Positions 1 to 9,210 are shown, counted from the first letter of the stretch. The stretch: 64,000 nt of DNA from Comamonadaceae bacterium PBBC1 (GCA_002256145.1 NKIP01000007.1:124001-188000); one strand, 5' to 3'. Translations and numbers: made by a program. Notes: a model not told the origin generated them from the letters alone.

Positions 1-463
1 TCACGCTTCTTCCCTCACTGCCATAAGAAAAATAAGACTTGACGGTATTGGTGACCGTCAATTGAAAACCCTCGGGCATGGCATCTTGACGCTCGACGAT
101 CACCTCTCCCGGATCTCTGCGGGCGCTGTTGTTGCTGTCCACAAACACCAGCCAGCCTTGCTGCCAAAGCCCCTCAGGATCACATGAATCGCCATGGGGC
201 GCAGCGCTTGCGCACACGGTCACCCTTTGCTGGCGATGCAGCGCTTCCGAGCGAGCCAACACCAAGCTGCTCAAAAAGGCCTCGGCCCGTGCTTGTAGCC
301 GATGCTGTTGCCGCAATTCCGACAAAGTCGGCACAGCGATGGCCATCAACACACCCACCAGCGCCAGCACCACCAAGGCCTCCAGCAAACTGAAGCCCCA
401 CAACGTTTGCGCACAGCGCGGGTTACGGGGCCATGGGCGGGGTGGCAGCGTTTGGCGATGCAT
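1..463 (-). CDS. fimT: FimT/GspH-type minor pseudopilin, 3' end off the left edge
   Basis: A minor pseudopilin that would be cut by prepilin peptidase and help prime type IV pilus assembly in the inner membrane. From ATG 463 the frame stays open to base 1 (154 codons), so the C-terminus is missing. A short leader ending in Trp-Gly is followed by FSLLEALVVLALVGVLMA, giving Phe at mature +1, Glu at +5 and a hydrophobic helix. Later VFVDSNN and RRDPGE match the conserved loop of the family. AGGAGG seven bases upstream fixes the start. The gene diverges from the pilin operon at 580; the 116-bp gap must hold both promoters. The family is clear; the symbol rests on context. Confidence 0.85.
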   Translation of the reverse strand, partial: MHRQTLPPRPWPRNPRCAQTLWGFSLLEALVVLALVGVLMAIAVPTLSELRQQHRLQARAEAFLSSLVLARSEALHRQQRVTVCASAAPHGDSCDPEGLWQQGWLVFVDSNNSARRDPGEVIVERQDAMPEGFQLTVTNTVKSYFSYGSEGRSV

Positions 464-579
464 GGCTCATCCTCCTGGGTTCATGTGTGCGCAACGTGCC
501 CACAAGCAGGCCCTCATCTTGAACTGTACAAAATGAATACACAAGACCACAATCAAAACCAAATCAAGGGAGTCATGCC

Positions 580-1047
580 ATGCACCTTTTGGGTCACCAT
601 CCCCCAGACAAGACCACCGCCCATTTTCGGAATCGGGGATTCACGCTGACCGAGCTGCTGATCAGCTTGGCGCTGATGGCCGTTCTGGCGGCCTTGGCCC
701 TGCCGGCTTACCAGCAACAGCAACGCCAGACCCGACGCATTGACGGTCAAGCCGCTTTGCTGCAATTGCAAATGGACCAAATCCGCTGGCGCAGTGCCCA
801 TGACCAGCATGCCGATGCCCTGAGCACTTTGGGCTGGACCACCGACCGATCCAGCCAAGCCCATTACCAACTGCGCATCACATTGGCCGATGCCGACGGC
901 TTCACCTTAGAGGCCACCCCCTTGGGGGCCCAATCGGCCGACGTCCAGTGCGCGCCCTTGCGGTTGACGTGGCAAGAACCCGCCAACGCTTTGCTCAGCG
1001 CGGGCCCTCACTTGAGCGGTGACCCCGACCGTTGCTGGAAAAAATGA
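580..1047 (+). CDS. pilE: PilE-like type IV pilin
   Basis: A pilin-like protein of 155 residues. A leader of about 19 residues ends in Arg-Gly and is followed by FTLTELLISLALMAVLAA, with the expected Phe at +1 and Glu at +5, then a helical spine and a variable globular part. Two Cys near the C-terminus (VQCAPL and DRCWKK) could form the usual D-region disulfide. AAGGGAG seven bases before ATG 580 supports the start. It is the first gene of a four-gene minor-pilin operon and its stop overlaps the pilW start as ATGA. Whether it is a major or minor subunit cannot be told from sequence; its company suggests minor. Confidence 0.82.
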   Translation: MHLLGHHPPDKTTAHFRNRGFTLTELLISLALMAVLAALALPAYQQQQRQTRRIDGQAALLQLQMDQIRWRSAHDQHADALSTLGWTTDRSSQAHYQLRITLADADGFTLEATPLGAQSADVQCAPLRLTWQEPANALLSAGPHLSGDPDRCWKK

Positions 1048-1676
1048 ACACCAACCGCCACCGCCTTCAAAAAGGTGAGACCTTGACCGGGCTGCTGGTG
1101 GGCCTTGCGCTGGGCATGGTGGTGCTGGCCGCAGGCAGCACCATGCTGACCAGTCAATTGCGTGGTCACCGCCAGGCACTGCATGACACCCACCTGCACC
1201 ATGATCTGCGTTCGGCCATGGACTGGATGGCCAAAGAATTGCGCCAAGCGCAGTACTCGGCCAAAGCCTGGGAAACACGCAGCCCAACCCTGTGTCTGGA
1301 CGATTTCTGTCAAGACGCACAAGATTTCAGCCTGAGCGACGAGACTCTGGCCTTCAGTTATGACCGCAACCACAACGGGCAGCGCGAGAATGACGAATGC
1401 ATGGGTTTTCGGCTCTCGTCGCAAACCCTCCAAATCAAACGTTCATGCCAGGATGCGGGCGATTGGCAAGCCATCACCGACACCAGCAGCCTGAAAGTCA
1501 GCGCACTGCAGTGGACACTCCATTGCTCAGCTGCACAAGGTTGGCTGCGCCGCTCGGTGCAGATGACGCTGAGCGCTGCATGGCCACAGGACCCCGGTCG
1601 CACCATGAGCCTCACTCAAACCGTGCGCTTGCAAAACGATTTGCCCGCCAGCGTCCAATCGAAGTTTTGCCCATGA
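1044..1676 (+). CDS. pilW: PilW-like minor pilin assembly protein
   Basis: A minor pilin of about 210 residues, placed in the PilW family by length, one N-terminal hydrophobic helix, a position before pilX, and Cys pairs such as CLDDFC. ATG 1044 overlaps the previous stop (ATGA) and is preferred over TTG 1032. Oddly, the processing region reads KG then ETLTGLL: mature +1 is Glu rather than Phe, and +5 is Gly rather than Glu, although the rest of the helix (VGLALGMVVLAAG) is normal. A DRNHNGQRENDE segment near residue 110 resembles a calcium-binding loop. Probable role: part of the initiating complex at the pilus tip. Confidence 0.8.
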   Translation: MNTNRHRLQKGETLTGLLVGLALGMVVLAAGSTMLTSQLRGHRQALHDTHLHHDLRSAMDWMAKELRQAQYSAKAWETRSPTLCLDDFCQDAQDFSLSDETLAFSYDRNHNGQRENDECMGFRLSSQTLQIKRSCQDAGDWQAITDTSSLKVSALQWTLHCSAAQGWLRRSVQMTLSAAWPQDPGRTMSLTQTVRLQNDLPASVQSKFCP

Positions 1677-2890
1677 CGCGCTCCCCTGCCCTCGGCCCGC
1701 AGACGGGTGCCATCACTTTGCTGATGGCCATGACCTTGGTGATGCTGGCCAGCCTGGCCAGTTTTTACAGCGCCCGCAGTGCCCAAATGGACCAGCTGGC
1801 CACTTTCAACCACGCCCGAAGCCACCAAGCCCGATGGGCCGCCACGGCCGCTTTGGCGGGAGCACAAGCTTTGTTGTTGGACACAAACACCCCGTTAGAC
1901 AGCCTTTTGCAGGCTTTGACCCCCTGCCCCGAAGGGGTCACCGGGCCCCAGTGGCAGTGCATTCGGCTCACGCCCGAACAACACCCTGCCATACCGCAGG
2001 CCCAGCTGAGCACCACCGCCGTGCGCGACTTGGTCGAGTCGCCCCATGTGCTGACACTGCACGCCAGCGCCCGCATGGGCACACCACACAGTCAAGCGCT
2101 GGTCAAAGAAAGTGTGTTCGTCCCTACGGTGGCCCCAGCGCCCGACTTGCAAGAGCCCGCTACGCTGGTGCTCAACGGTTGCGTGACCGAAGCCTCCGGG
2201 GCCAAGCTGCGGGTGTGCCCTTGGGTCAGCAAGGGCGAAGCCTGCGTCAGCACCGCCAAAGGACCCGCAGTGTTGACGCATTTTGTGGTGGACACCAACC
2301 GCAATGGCAGCATTTCAGCGGCAGAGAAAAATGCCTGCCTGGCTTTGAGCACCACCAGCTTGCCCGGCGGTGGCAGCAAAACGGGGCCAAGCCAAGCTGT
2401 GCCGCGCAGCCCCTGCACCCGCGCTGCTTGGCAAAGTGTGCTGGGCTCCATCACCGACGCGCAACTGCAAGCTTGGTCCACCGCTCAAGAACGCAACGGC
2501 TTGACAGCGCAGACCACCCCACCACGCTCGATCTACTGGATCGACAGCCCCAACGACTGGCAGCAAAGCGTGGGCACGGCCAACACCCCGGCACTGCTGG
2601 TGTTTTCTGCCAAAGCTTGTGCTGTGCGCTGCCCGCGCATCGGTGCCAACACCCTCATCTACGGCAGTGTGTTGATCGACTCGGGCTGCAACGACGACAA
2701 AATGCGCGGCTGGCAAGGCGGCACCATTGAAGGCCAACTGGTGGTGCAATCAGGCATTCCTGAATGGCGATCAGGCACAGTACTGGCCCGCCCGGCTGGG
2801 CGCAATGCTTACATCCTGAACTGGCCGGACGGCATGGACGCCTCGCGTGTTCAACGGGTCAACGGCAGTTGGACCGCCAGCACGCCATGA
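1673..2890 (+). CDS. pilX: PilX-like pilus assembly protein
   Basis: A 405-residue membrane-anchored protein in the PilX slot between pilW and pilV. The N-terminus has a short polar stretch ending in Thr-Gly and then a hydrophobic segment (AITLLMAMTLVMLASLAS) without Glu at +5, as is usual for PilX. It is longer than many PilX proteins; the extra C-terminal domain holds several Cys and a DTNRNGSISAAE segment that fits an EF-hand-like calcium loop. ATG 1673 overlaps the pilW stop as ATGA; the frame stays open upstream to 1397, but that part overlaps pilW and is not credible. It probably works with PilV and PilW in pilus priming. Confidence 0.78.
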   Translation: MTRSPALGPQTGAITLLMAMTLVMLASLASFYSARSAQMDQLATFNHARSHQARWAATAALAGAQALLLDTNTPLDSLLQALTPCPEGVTGPQWQCIRLTPEQHPAIPQAQLSTTAVRDLVESPHVLTLHASARMGTPHSQALVKESVFVPTVAPAPDLQEPATLVLNGCVTEASGAKLRVCPWVSKGEACVSTAKGPAVLTHFVVDTNRNGSISAAEKNACLALSTTSLPGGGSKTGPSQAVPRSPCTRAAWQSVLGSITDAQLQAWSTAQERNGLTAQTTPPRSIYWIDSPNDWQQSVGTANTPALLVFSAKACAVRCPRIGANTLIYGSVLIDSGCNDDKMRGWQGGTIEGQLVVQSGIPEWRSGTVLARPAGRNAYILNWPDGMDASRVQRVNGSWTASTP

Positions 2891-3324
2891 AAGGTGCCCA
2901 ACACCCCCAGCAAGGCATGGCCTTGATCGAAGCCTTGATCGCTTCGGCCGTGCTGGGCATTGGCCTGCTGGGTGCGACACAACTGACCTTGAAAACTTTG
3001 CAACTGAGCCGCGAAAGCCGTCAACACGCAGCAGCTCAAAGGCTGGCCCAAGAAGGCCTGGACTGCTGGATGGCCAGCATCCGGGGCAGCGCCCATCCAT
3101 GCGCAACCGACGAAACCATCCTGGTTCAAGGCGTGCAATACAGCCGACAAACCAGCAGTACGCCACGCGGCAATGGGCTCATTCAAGACCTGCAAGTGCG
3201 CGTGGTCTGGACAAACAGCGGCAAGCCTGGCAAAGGCCCCGACACTTCAGGCACTTCGTCAGAAAACCGCATCGAATGGCACAGCAGTGTCTCGGCTCTG
3301 CCCGCCTGGGTATCCGGGCCATAA
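2887..3324 (+). CDS. pilV: PilV-like minor pilin
   Basis: A 145-residue minor pilin. A short leader ends in Gln-Gly, followed by MALIEALIASAVLGIGLLG, the PilV hallmark, with Glu at +5 and the VLGIGLLG core. The remainder is a small globular domain with two Cys (LDCWMA, HPCATD). ATG 2887 overlaps the pilX stop as ATGA, so translation of the four rightward pilin genes is probably coupled. This is the last gene of the operon; no clear terminator is seen in the 46 bases before ribD. No pilY1 follows, unlike in many pilin clusters. Confidence 0.83.
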   Translation: MKGAQHPQQGMALIEALIASAVLGIGLLGATQLTLKTLQLSRESRQHAAAQRLAQEGLDCWMASIRGSAHPCATDETILVQGVQYSRQTSSTPRGNGLIQDLQVRVVWTNSGKPGKGPDTSGTSSENRIEWHSSVSALPAWVSGP

Positions 3325-3370
3325 TTGTTTTTTAAGCCAAAGCGCCTCGATACCTCATTTTTTGACCACC

Positions 3371-4528
3371 GTGCCAGCCTCAAACGCCCCCTTCTCCCCT
3401 TTGCTCACGCCCCTGCAAACGGCCCTCCACTTGGCCCGTCAGGCTCTGTGGCTGACCTCGCCCAACCCGCGTGTGGGCTGCGTCATCACCGCTGCTGACG
3501 GCACACTGCTGGGCCAAGGCCACACCCAGCGTGCAGGCGGCCCGCATGCCGAAATCATGGCCTTGCGCGACGCGGCCGAGCGCGGCCACAGCGTGCAAGG
3601 CGCCACCGCCTGGGTCACGCTGGAGCCCTGCGCTCACCAAGGCCGCACCGGACCCTGCTGCGATGCGCTGGCAGCGGCTGGCATTGGGCGCGTGGTCGCG
3701 GCCATGACCGACCCCAACCCGAAAGTGGCAGGCCAAGGCATGGCACGTTTGGCAGCTGCGGGGGTGCAAACCGAAACGCTGGACCGCACCTCAGACGAAG
3801 CCATTCAAGCCCGTGAACTGAACATCGGATTTTTCAGCCGCATGGAGCGTGCCCTGCCCTGGGTGCGCATGAAGGTGGCCGCCTCACTCGATGGGCAAAC
3901 CGCCTTGCAAAACGGCCAAAGCCAATGGATCACCGGACCCGAAGCCCGCGCCGACGGCCATGCCTGGCGTGCCCGTGCCTGCGCCATCCTGACCGGCATC
4001 GGCACCGTGCTCGAAGACGATCCGCAACTGAACGTGCGCGGCCTCGATGTGCCTCGCCAACCACACCTGGTGGTGGTGGACAGCCGCCTGGACATGCCTT
4101 TGAACGCCAAACTCCTGGACACCCAAGGCACGGGCGAGCAAGCCCGGCAGATCTGGATTTACACAGCCGTCGACCATGCCAACTCAGAGCAGGCGGGCAA
4201 ACGCGCCGCCCTGATCGCACGCGGCGCCATCGTGATCGACATGCCTGGCCCGGGCGGCAAAGTCGATCTGACTGCCATGCTGCACGACCTGGCCCGGCGC
4301 GAGATCAATGAACTGCATGTGGAAGCCGGCAACAAACTCAACGGCTCCTTCATCCGTGAAGGGCTGGTGGACGAATACCTCGTCTACATCGCCCCCCAGC
4401 TGCTCGGCCCTGGCCAAGGCATGGCCAATTTGCCTGCGCTGACGGCCCTGAGCAACACCGTGAAGTTGGCCTTCCATGCGATGGACCGCATCGGCCCGGA
4501 TGTGCGTTTACTGCTGCGCCGCGCCTGA
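3371..4528 (+). CDS. ribD: bifunctional riboflavin biosynthesis deaminase/reductase
   Basis: RibD carries out two steps of riboflavin synthesis in the cytoplasm: deamination of the pyrimidine intermediate, then NADPH-dependent reduction of the ribose side chain. The N-terminal deaminase domain has the zinc site HAE (in GPHAEIMAL) and the two-Cys motif EPCAHQGRTGPCCDAL. The reductase domain begins near residue 160 (VRMKVAASLDGQTAL) and includes SQWITGPEARADGH and the late ELHVEAGNKLNGSFI. About 385 residues, a normal size. GTG 3371 is chosen by alignment length; an in-frame TTG at 3362 is possible. No FMN riboswitch was seen in the short upstream gap. Confidence 0.93.
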   Translation: MPASNAPFSPLLTPLQTALHLARQALWLTSPNPRVGCVITAADGTLLGQGHTQRAGGPHAEIMALRDAAERGHSVQGATAWVTLEPCAHQGRTGPCCDALAAAGIGRVVAAMTDPNPKVAGQGMARLAAAGVQTETLDRTSDEAIQARELNIGFFSRMERALPWVRMKVAASLDGQTALQNGQSQWITGPEARADGHAWRARACAILTGIGTVLEDDPQLNVRGLDVPRQPHLVVVDSRLDMPLNAKLLDTQGTGEQARQIWIYTAVDHANSEQAGKRAALIARGAIVIDMPGPGGKVDLTAMLHDLARREINELHVEAGNKLNGSFIREGLVDEYLVYIAPQLLGPGQGMANLPALTALSNTVKLAFHAMDRIGPDVRLLLRRA

Positions 4529-4555
4529 CCACCGCCCCCTGAAGTGCGTCCCCGC

Positions 4556-4583
4556 AGGTCGGCAGCTTCAGCGCCGACATGAC
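4556..4583. repeat. REP-like palindromic repeat, GGTCGG family
   Basis: AGGTCGGCAGCTTCAGCGCC followed by GACATGAC. It is nearly identical to the right half of the inverted doublet at 19487-19514. The core can fold as GTCGGC-rich arms around a GCTTCAGC turn. It lies in the 145-bp gap between ribD and the acyl-CoA ligase. No function can be assigned; such elements often stabilise or end transcripts. Confidence 0.6.
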
Positions 4584-4673
4584 AGCTTGGCACGTCAGTG
4601 ACCAAGACGTCCAAGCGACACCGCATGCAACAGTCGAAGTCAAAATAGCGGCACTTTTGCTGGAGACATTGAA

Positions 4674-6209
4674 TTGAACCTTGCCCACCTGCTGCAACGC
4701 CAAGCCCGCATGGCCCCCGAGCGCCCGGCCATCTTCAGCGGCACCTCATGTATGGCCACCCATGCGCAGTGGGCGCAACGCTGCCAGCACTTGGCGGTGC
4801 AATTTCAAGCTGCAGGCTTGCAACCCGGCGACCGCGTGGCGCTGTTCATGCGCAACCATGTGCGCTACCTTGAGGTGGTGTTTGCCGCCTGGTGGGCAGG
4901 TTTGGCGGTGGTGCCCATCAACGCCAAACTGCATGTGCGCGAAGCCCAATGGATCATCGACAACGCCCAGGCCCGCTGGGCCTTTGTGACGGCCGACATC
5001 ACCAGCGACACCGGCGACAAGCTCACAGGCCTAGAGCGCGTGATCGACGTCGACAGTGCCGAGGCCGATGCGCTTTGGCAATTGCCCGCATCACCCATCG
5101 ACACCCCGATCACCGAGCGCCAGGCTGATGACCTGGCGTGGCTGTTCTACACCAGCGGCACCACCGGCCGGCCCAAAGGCGTGATGATCACCCACCGCAA
5201 CCTGATGACCATGGGCCTGGGCTATTTCTGCGATGTGGACGCCGTCAGCCCGCAAGACACCATCGCCTACGCCGCGCCCATGTCGCACGGCGCGGGCATT
5301 TACGCCATTCCACACCTGATGGCCGGGGCCAGGCACATGGTGCCGCCTTCCGGTGGGTTCGACCCGGCCGAGTTGTTTGCGCTGGGACAACAAGTCGGGC
5401 CGCTGTCGATGTTTGCAGCGCCCACCATCGTCAAGCGACTGGTGGACCACGCTGAAGCAGCGGGCTGGTCTGAACAAGCTTGTGGCCAATCCTTCAAGAC
5501 CGTGGTCTACGGCGGAGCGCCCATGTACGCGGCCGACATCCAGCGGGCGCTGCGTGTCATGGGGCCGCGTTTTGTGCAGATTTACGGACAAGGCGAAAGC
5601 CCCATGGTGGGCACGGCCCTGTCGCGTCACCACCTGCAAGACACCCAGCACCCACGACACTTGGACCGCCTGGCCTCAATTGGCGTGGCGCAAACCCCGG
5701 TGAACATCCGCGTGACCGACGAACAAGGCCGTGACTTGCCACTGGGCGAGATTGGCGAAGTGCTGATTCAGGGCGACAGCGTGATGGCCGGCTACTGGCG
5801 CAACCCTGAAGCCACGGCCAAAGCCATCCAAAACGGCTGGCTTTTCACGGGCGACATGGGCTGTCTGGACGCCGATGGCTTTTTGACCCTGAAAGACCGC
5901 AGCAAAGACATGATCATCAGTGGCGGCTCCAACATTTACCCGCGCGAAATCGAAGAGGTGCTGCTGCACGCACCGGGCGTGTCCGAAGTGGCTGTGGTCG
6001 GCGCGCCCGATGCCGAATGGGGCGAGGTGGTGGTGGCGTTTGTGGTGCCGCAAGCGGGGCATACCTTGGACACCGCTGCACTGGACGCGCTGTGCCTGCA
6101 AGAGATCGCCCGCTTCAAGCGCCCCAAACGCTACGTGGTGGTGGACAGTTTGCCCAAAAACAATTACGGCAAGGTGCTCAAGACCGAACTGCGGCAACGC
6201 TTGGTCTGA
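4674..6209 (+). CDS. AMP-dependent acyl-CoA synthetase/ligase
   Basis: A 511-residue member of the ANL superfamily that would activate a carboxylic acid as its adenylate and pass it to CoA. The phosphate-binding loop YTSGTTGRPKGVM lies near residue 160, the aromatic-acid motif region YGQGESPMVG near 305, the hinge region TGDMGCLDADGF and LKDRSKDMIISGG near 390-420, and the C-terminal catalytic Lys in PKNNYGKVLK. The substrate cannot be read from sequence; the family includes medium-chain, aryl and malonyl ligases. The TTG start has GGAGA seven bases upstream, and no better ATG precedes the conserved region. It converges on xerD with only 11 bases between. Confidence 0.87.
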   Translation: MNLAHLLQRQARMAPERPAIFSGTSCMATHAQWAQRCQHLAVQFQAAGLQPGDRVALFMRNHVRYLEVVFAAWWAGLAVVPINAKLHVREAQWIIDNAQARWAFVTADITSDTGDKLTGLERVIDVDSAEADALWQLPASPIDTPITERQADDLAWLFYTSGTTGRPKGVMITHRNLMTMGLGYFCDVDAVSPQDTIAYAAPMSHGAGIYAIPHLMAGARHMVPPSGGFDPAELFALGQQVGPLSMFAAPTIVKRLVDHAEAAGWSEQACGQSFKTVVYGGAPMYAADIQRALRVMGPRFVQIYGQGESPMVGTALSRHHLQDTQHPRHLDRLASIGVAQTPVNIRVTDEQGRDLPLGEIGEVLIQGDSVMAGYWRNPEATAKAIQNGWLFTGDMGCLDADGFLTLKDRSKDMIISGGSNIYPREIEEVLLHAPGVSEVAVVGAPDAEWGEVVVAFVVPQAGHTLDTAALDALCLQEIARFKRPKRYVVVDSLPKNNYGKVLKTELRQRLV

Positions 6210-6220
6210 AGCAACCGACT

Positions 6221-7129
6221 TCAGCCTCGCGGGTGGTGCTGAGCGTGCAGGGCTTTGAGCCGTTCACGGGCCACATGGGTGTAGATGGTGGTGGATGAAA
6301 TATCGGCATGCCCCAGCAGCATTTGCACGGCTCGCAAATTGGCCCCGTGGTTGAGCAAATGGGTGGCAAAGGCATGACGCAAAGTGTGGGGCGACAGCGG
6401 CGAAGTGATACCCGCCTCCATGGCGTAGCGCTTGACCAAGCTCCAGAACATGACGCGTGACATGCCCGTGCCGGGTTTAGGGCCACTGGAGGTGACAAAC
6501 AAATCTTCACTGAGGCGCGACCCCAACAAAGCCGGGCGCACCTGGCTCATATAACGCTGCAACCACGACCGAGCCTCGTCCCCAAACGGCACCACGCGCT
6601 CCTTGCTGCCCTTGCCCGTGATGCGCAAAACGCCCTCATTGAGGCTCACATGCAGGGTTTGAAGGGACACCAGTTCGGTGACCCTCAAGCCACTGGCATA
6701 CATCAACTCCAGCATGGCACGATCACGCAAGCCCAACTCGGTGCTCACATCAGGGGCGGACATCAAAGCGTCAATTTGTGACTCGCCCAAAGTGCCTGGC
6801 AGCTTGAGTGCCTGTTTGGCCGCCAATAGCCGCAAGCTCGGGTCAGCTGGCATCCTGCGCTCGCGCAAAGCCCAGCGAAAAAACCGCTTGAAAACCGTCA
6901 GGCGGCGGTTGGCAGAAGTTGCTTTGGATTGGACGTGACGCTCAGCAAAATAAGCCTGCAGGTGCGACTCTTGACTGGCCAACACGGCCAGCCGATGCGT
7001 CAAGAAGAGCCAATGGGCGTAAAGCGTCAAGTCCTGACGGTAGGCCGCCAAGGTATTGGCGGCCAAACCATCTTCCAGCCACAGGGACTCCACAAACAGA
7101 TCGATGGCGTCCTGGCTGGCCTCATGCAT
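6221..7129 (-). CDS. xerD: site-specific tyrosine recombinase XerD
   Basis: XerD acts with XerC at dif to resolve chromosome dimers at division. The 302-residue protein has the N-terminal SAM-like core-binding domain (NTLAAYRQDLTLYAHWL) and the catalytic domain with all expected residues: Arg in SGLRVTEL, Lys in GKGSKERVVP, His and Arg in HTLRHAFATHLL, His in LLGHADISSTTIYTH, and the nucleophile Tyr in that last motif. Lone position among housekeeping genes and normal length argue for the cellular XerD rather than a phage integrase. It ends 11 bases from the convergent acyl-CoA ligase; the Bug protein gene lies directly upstream in the same direction. Confidence 0.92.
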   Translation of the reverse strand: MHEASQDAIDLFVESLWLEDGLAANTLAAYRQDLTLYAHWLFLTHRLAVLASQESHLQAYFAERHVQSKATSANRRLTVFKRFFRWALRERRMPADPSLRLLAAKQALKLPGTLGESQIDALMSAPDVSTELGLRDRAMLELMYASGLRVTELVSLQTLHVSLNEGVLRITGKGSKERVVPFGDEARSWLQRYMSQVRPALLGSRLSEDLFVTSSGPKPGTGMSRVMFWSLVKRYAMEAGITSPLSPHTLRHAFATHLLNHGANLRAVQMLLGHADISSTTIYTHVARERLKALHAQHHPRG

Positions 7130-7138
7130 GGATGTGCA

Positions 7139-8113
7139 TCAGTCGAGCTTGAGTTTTTGCTGATCCACCACTTTTTTGTAGACCTCAAACTCGGCCTTGA
7201 TTTGAGCAGCGAACTCATCCGGTGTGTTGGCCACCACGAGTGAGCCTGTGTCCTGAATGCGCTTGGTCACGGCAGGGTCTTGTAGCGCTTTTTTGACGCC
7301 AGCGCTGATCTTGTCCACCACATCCTTGGGCAGATTTTTAGGACCCAAAATCCCGTAATAAGCCATGCGGTTCACCGGCTCCAAGCCCACCTCTTTGAAA
7401 GTGGGCACATTGGGCAACTGCGGCAAGCGCTGGGGAGCAGCCACAACAATGGGCACCAAACGGCCTTGCTGGATAAAGGGCAAGGCCGAGGGCATGTTGT
7501 CAAAAATGATGGGCACCTGACCCGCAACCGTGTCGTTCAGGGCCGGCCCTGCACCACGGTAAGGAATGTGGGTAATGAAAACCCCGGCCAGACTCTTCCA
7601 CAACTCGGTTTGCAAGTGACCAATGCCCCCCGTACCCGAAGAGGAGTAGGAATATTTGCCCGGGTTTTTCTTCAACTCTTCAATGAAGCCTTTGTAGTCT
7701 TTGGCAGGAAAACTGGGGTGCACGGCAATCACGTTGGGCGTGGCCGCAATGTTGATGATGGGGGTGAAATCGGTGGTGGGGTTGTACGGAATTTTGGGGT
7801 TGATGGCAGGATTGGCAGCGGTGGTTGACACTGTGGCCATCCCCAAGCTGTAGCCATCGGGGGCAGAGCGAACCGTCTCGGTGGCGCCGACCACGCCACC
7901 GCCACCGGCCTTGTTTTCCACAATCACATTTTGACCCAAGGCTTTACCCAAGGGCTCGGCAATGACGCGGGCAACAATGTCGGTCGTGCCGCCCGGCGCA
8001 AAAGGCACTTGCAACTTGATGGTTTTGTTGGGGTAAGCCTGAGCCCAAGCGTGACCTGTGGCGGCGGTGCTTGCGGCCAAAACGGCTGCGGAAATCCAAT
8101 CGCGTCGCTTCAT
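7139..8113 (-). CDS. Bug/TctC-family tripartite tricarboxylate transporter binding protein
   Basis: A periplasmic solute-binding protein of 324 residues. The signal peptide [20 protein letters not shown] ends around AWA-Q. The mature part starts [19 protein letters not shown], the Bug family signature, with the carboxylate-contacting loop [12 protein letters not shown] and the later [13 protein letters not shown]. These proteins bind small carboxylates; the ligand cannot be deduced. No TctA or TctB membrane partners lie nearby, which is common for the expanded Bug family of Burkholderiales. AGGAG is placed eight bases before ATG 8113. The 151-bp gap to the divergent AEC gene holds both promoters. 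Confidence 0.9.
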   Translation of the reverse strand: MKRRDWISAAVLAASTAATGHAWAQAYPNKTIKLQVPFAPGGTTDIVARVIAEPLGKALGQNVIVENKAGGGGVVGATETVRSAPDGYSLGMATVSTTAANPAINPKIPYNPTTDFTPIINIAATPNVIAVHPSFPAKDYKGFIEELKKNPGKYSYSSSGTGGIGHLQTELWKSLAGVFITHIPYRGAGPALNDTVAGQVPIIFDNMPSALPFIQQGRLVPIVVAAPQRLPQLPNVPTFKEVGLEPVNRMAYYGILGPKNLPKDVVDKISAGVKKALQDPAVTKRIQDTGSLVVANTPDEFAAQIKAEFEVYKKVVDQQKLKLD

Positions 8114-8264
8114 TTGAAAACTCCTTTAAATAATTGCATCATATTCAATTGACATCACCAGACATGGCGAAAAACCACAAAAAGTTCCACAAATCAAGGC
8201 ATCCATTGCTCCAAGGTGACACAGCAATGCCCTGAGGACAAAAAGTCGCGGTTATCCTAGCCCG

Positions 8265-9185
8265 GTGAACTTTGCCCAACTCCTCTTTCCCGATTTTTCC
8301 CTGATTTTGTGCGGCTACTTGTTGTGCCGCTACACAGCTTTGGGGCGCTCGGTGTGGCAATCCGTTGAAACACTGGTTTATTTTTTTCTGTTCCCTGTCT
8401 TGCTGTTTCACTCCATTGTGAAAAGCCCCATCGATCTGGGCGCAGCCTCCAGCTTGATTGGAGCAGGTCTGAGCCTGGGCTTGTGTGCCATTGCCCTGTC
8501 TTACAGCCTGCCCTACTGGCCCTTTTTGGGCAAGCGGCTGGACGCGCGCGACCATGCAGCGAGTGCGCAGATTGGCTTTCGCTTCAATTCATTCATCGCA
8601 CTGGCTTTGGCAGAACGCTTGGCAGGCCCCGAAGGCTTGCTGATGATCTCCATGCTCATCGGTGTGTGTGTGCCCTTGTTCAACATCGGTGCCGTGTGGC
8701 CCATGGCCAGGCATTCGAACACCGGATTTTTGCGAGAACTGGTGCGCAACCCGCTGATCCTTGCCACCGGTTCGGGCTTGATCGCCAACTTGTCAGGGCT
8801 TCAGATTCCCCAATGGCTGGACCCCAGCATCAGCCGCATCGGTGCCTCCTCATTGGCCTTGGGTCTCATGGCAGCAGGGGCAGGCATGCAGTTGGACACC
8901 TTGCGCCATGGCAAGCTCCTGGGCCTGAGTGTCCTGACGCTCAAGCACCTGGCACTGCCACTGATCGCGCTGGGCATGTCGCACATTTTTCAACTCAATC
9001 CGCTTCAAACCACTGTTTTGTTGGCGTTTTCAGCCTTGCCCACCGCATCGACCTGCTACGTGCTGGCCGCGCGCATGGGCTACAACGGCCCATACGTGGC
9101 CGCCTTGGTCACCCTGTCCACCTTGTCGGGCATGTTGAGTTTGCCTTTTGCCTTGGGCGTATTGAATACTTTGATATTAAAATAA
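8265..9185 (+). CDS. AEC-family (auxin efflux carrier-like) transporter
   Basis: An integral membrane protein of 306 residues with about ten hydrophobic segments (for example TLVYFFLFPVLLFHSIV early and MLSLPFALGVLNTLIL at the end). The pattern of two five-helix halves and the early Pro-Val-Leu motif are typical of AEC permeases, which export or exchange organic anions. The substrate is unknown. The GTG 8265 start gives the usual N-terminus (FAQLLFPDFSLILCGYLL). It diverges from a Bug protein, so a shared interest in carboxylates is possible but only an inference. Confidence 0.85.
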   Translation: MNFAQLLFPDFSLILCGYLLCRYTALGRSVWQSVETLVYFFLFPVLLFHSIVKSPIDLGAASSLIGAGLSLGLCAIALSYSLPYWPFLGKRLDARDHAASAQIGFRFNSFIALALAERLAGPEGLLMISMLIGVCVPLFNIGAVWPMARHSNTGFLRELVRNPLILATGSGLIANLSGLQIPQWLDPSISRIGASSLALGLMAAGAGMQLDTLRHGKLLGLSVLTLKHLALPLIALGMSHIFQLNPLQTTVLLAFSALPTASTCYVLAARMGYNGPYVAALVTLSTLSGMLSLPFALGVLNTLILK

Positions 9186-9210
9186 AAGTACTTTATTGTC
9201 GGAGGTACTT

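Noticed and set aside
3325..3370. FMN riboswitch before ribD
   Set aside because: The gap is only 46 bases, far too short for the RFN element, and no conserved RFN segments are present.
6221..7129. Tyrosine recombinase as the integrase of a mobile element
   Set aside because: Sequence and length fit housekeeping XerD, and no attachment site, phage genes or cargo lie beside it.
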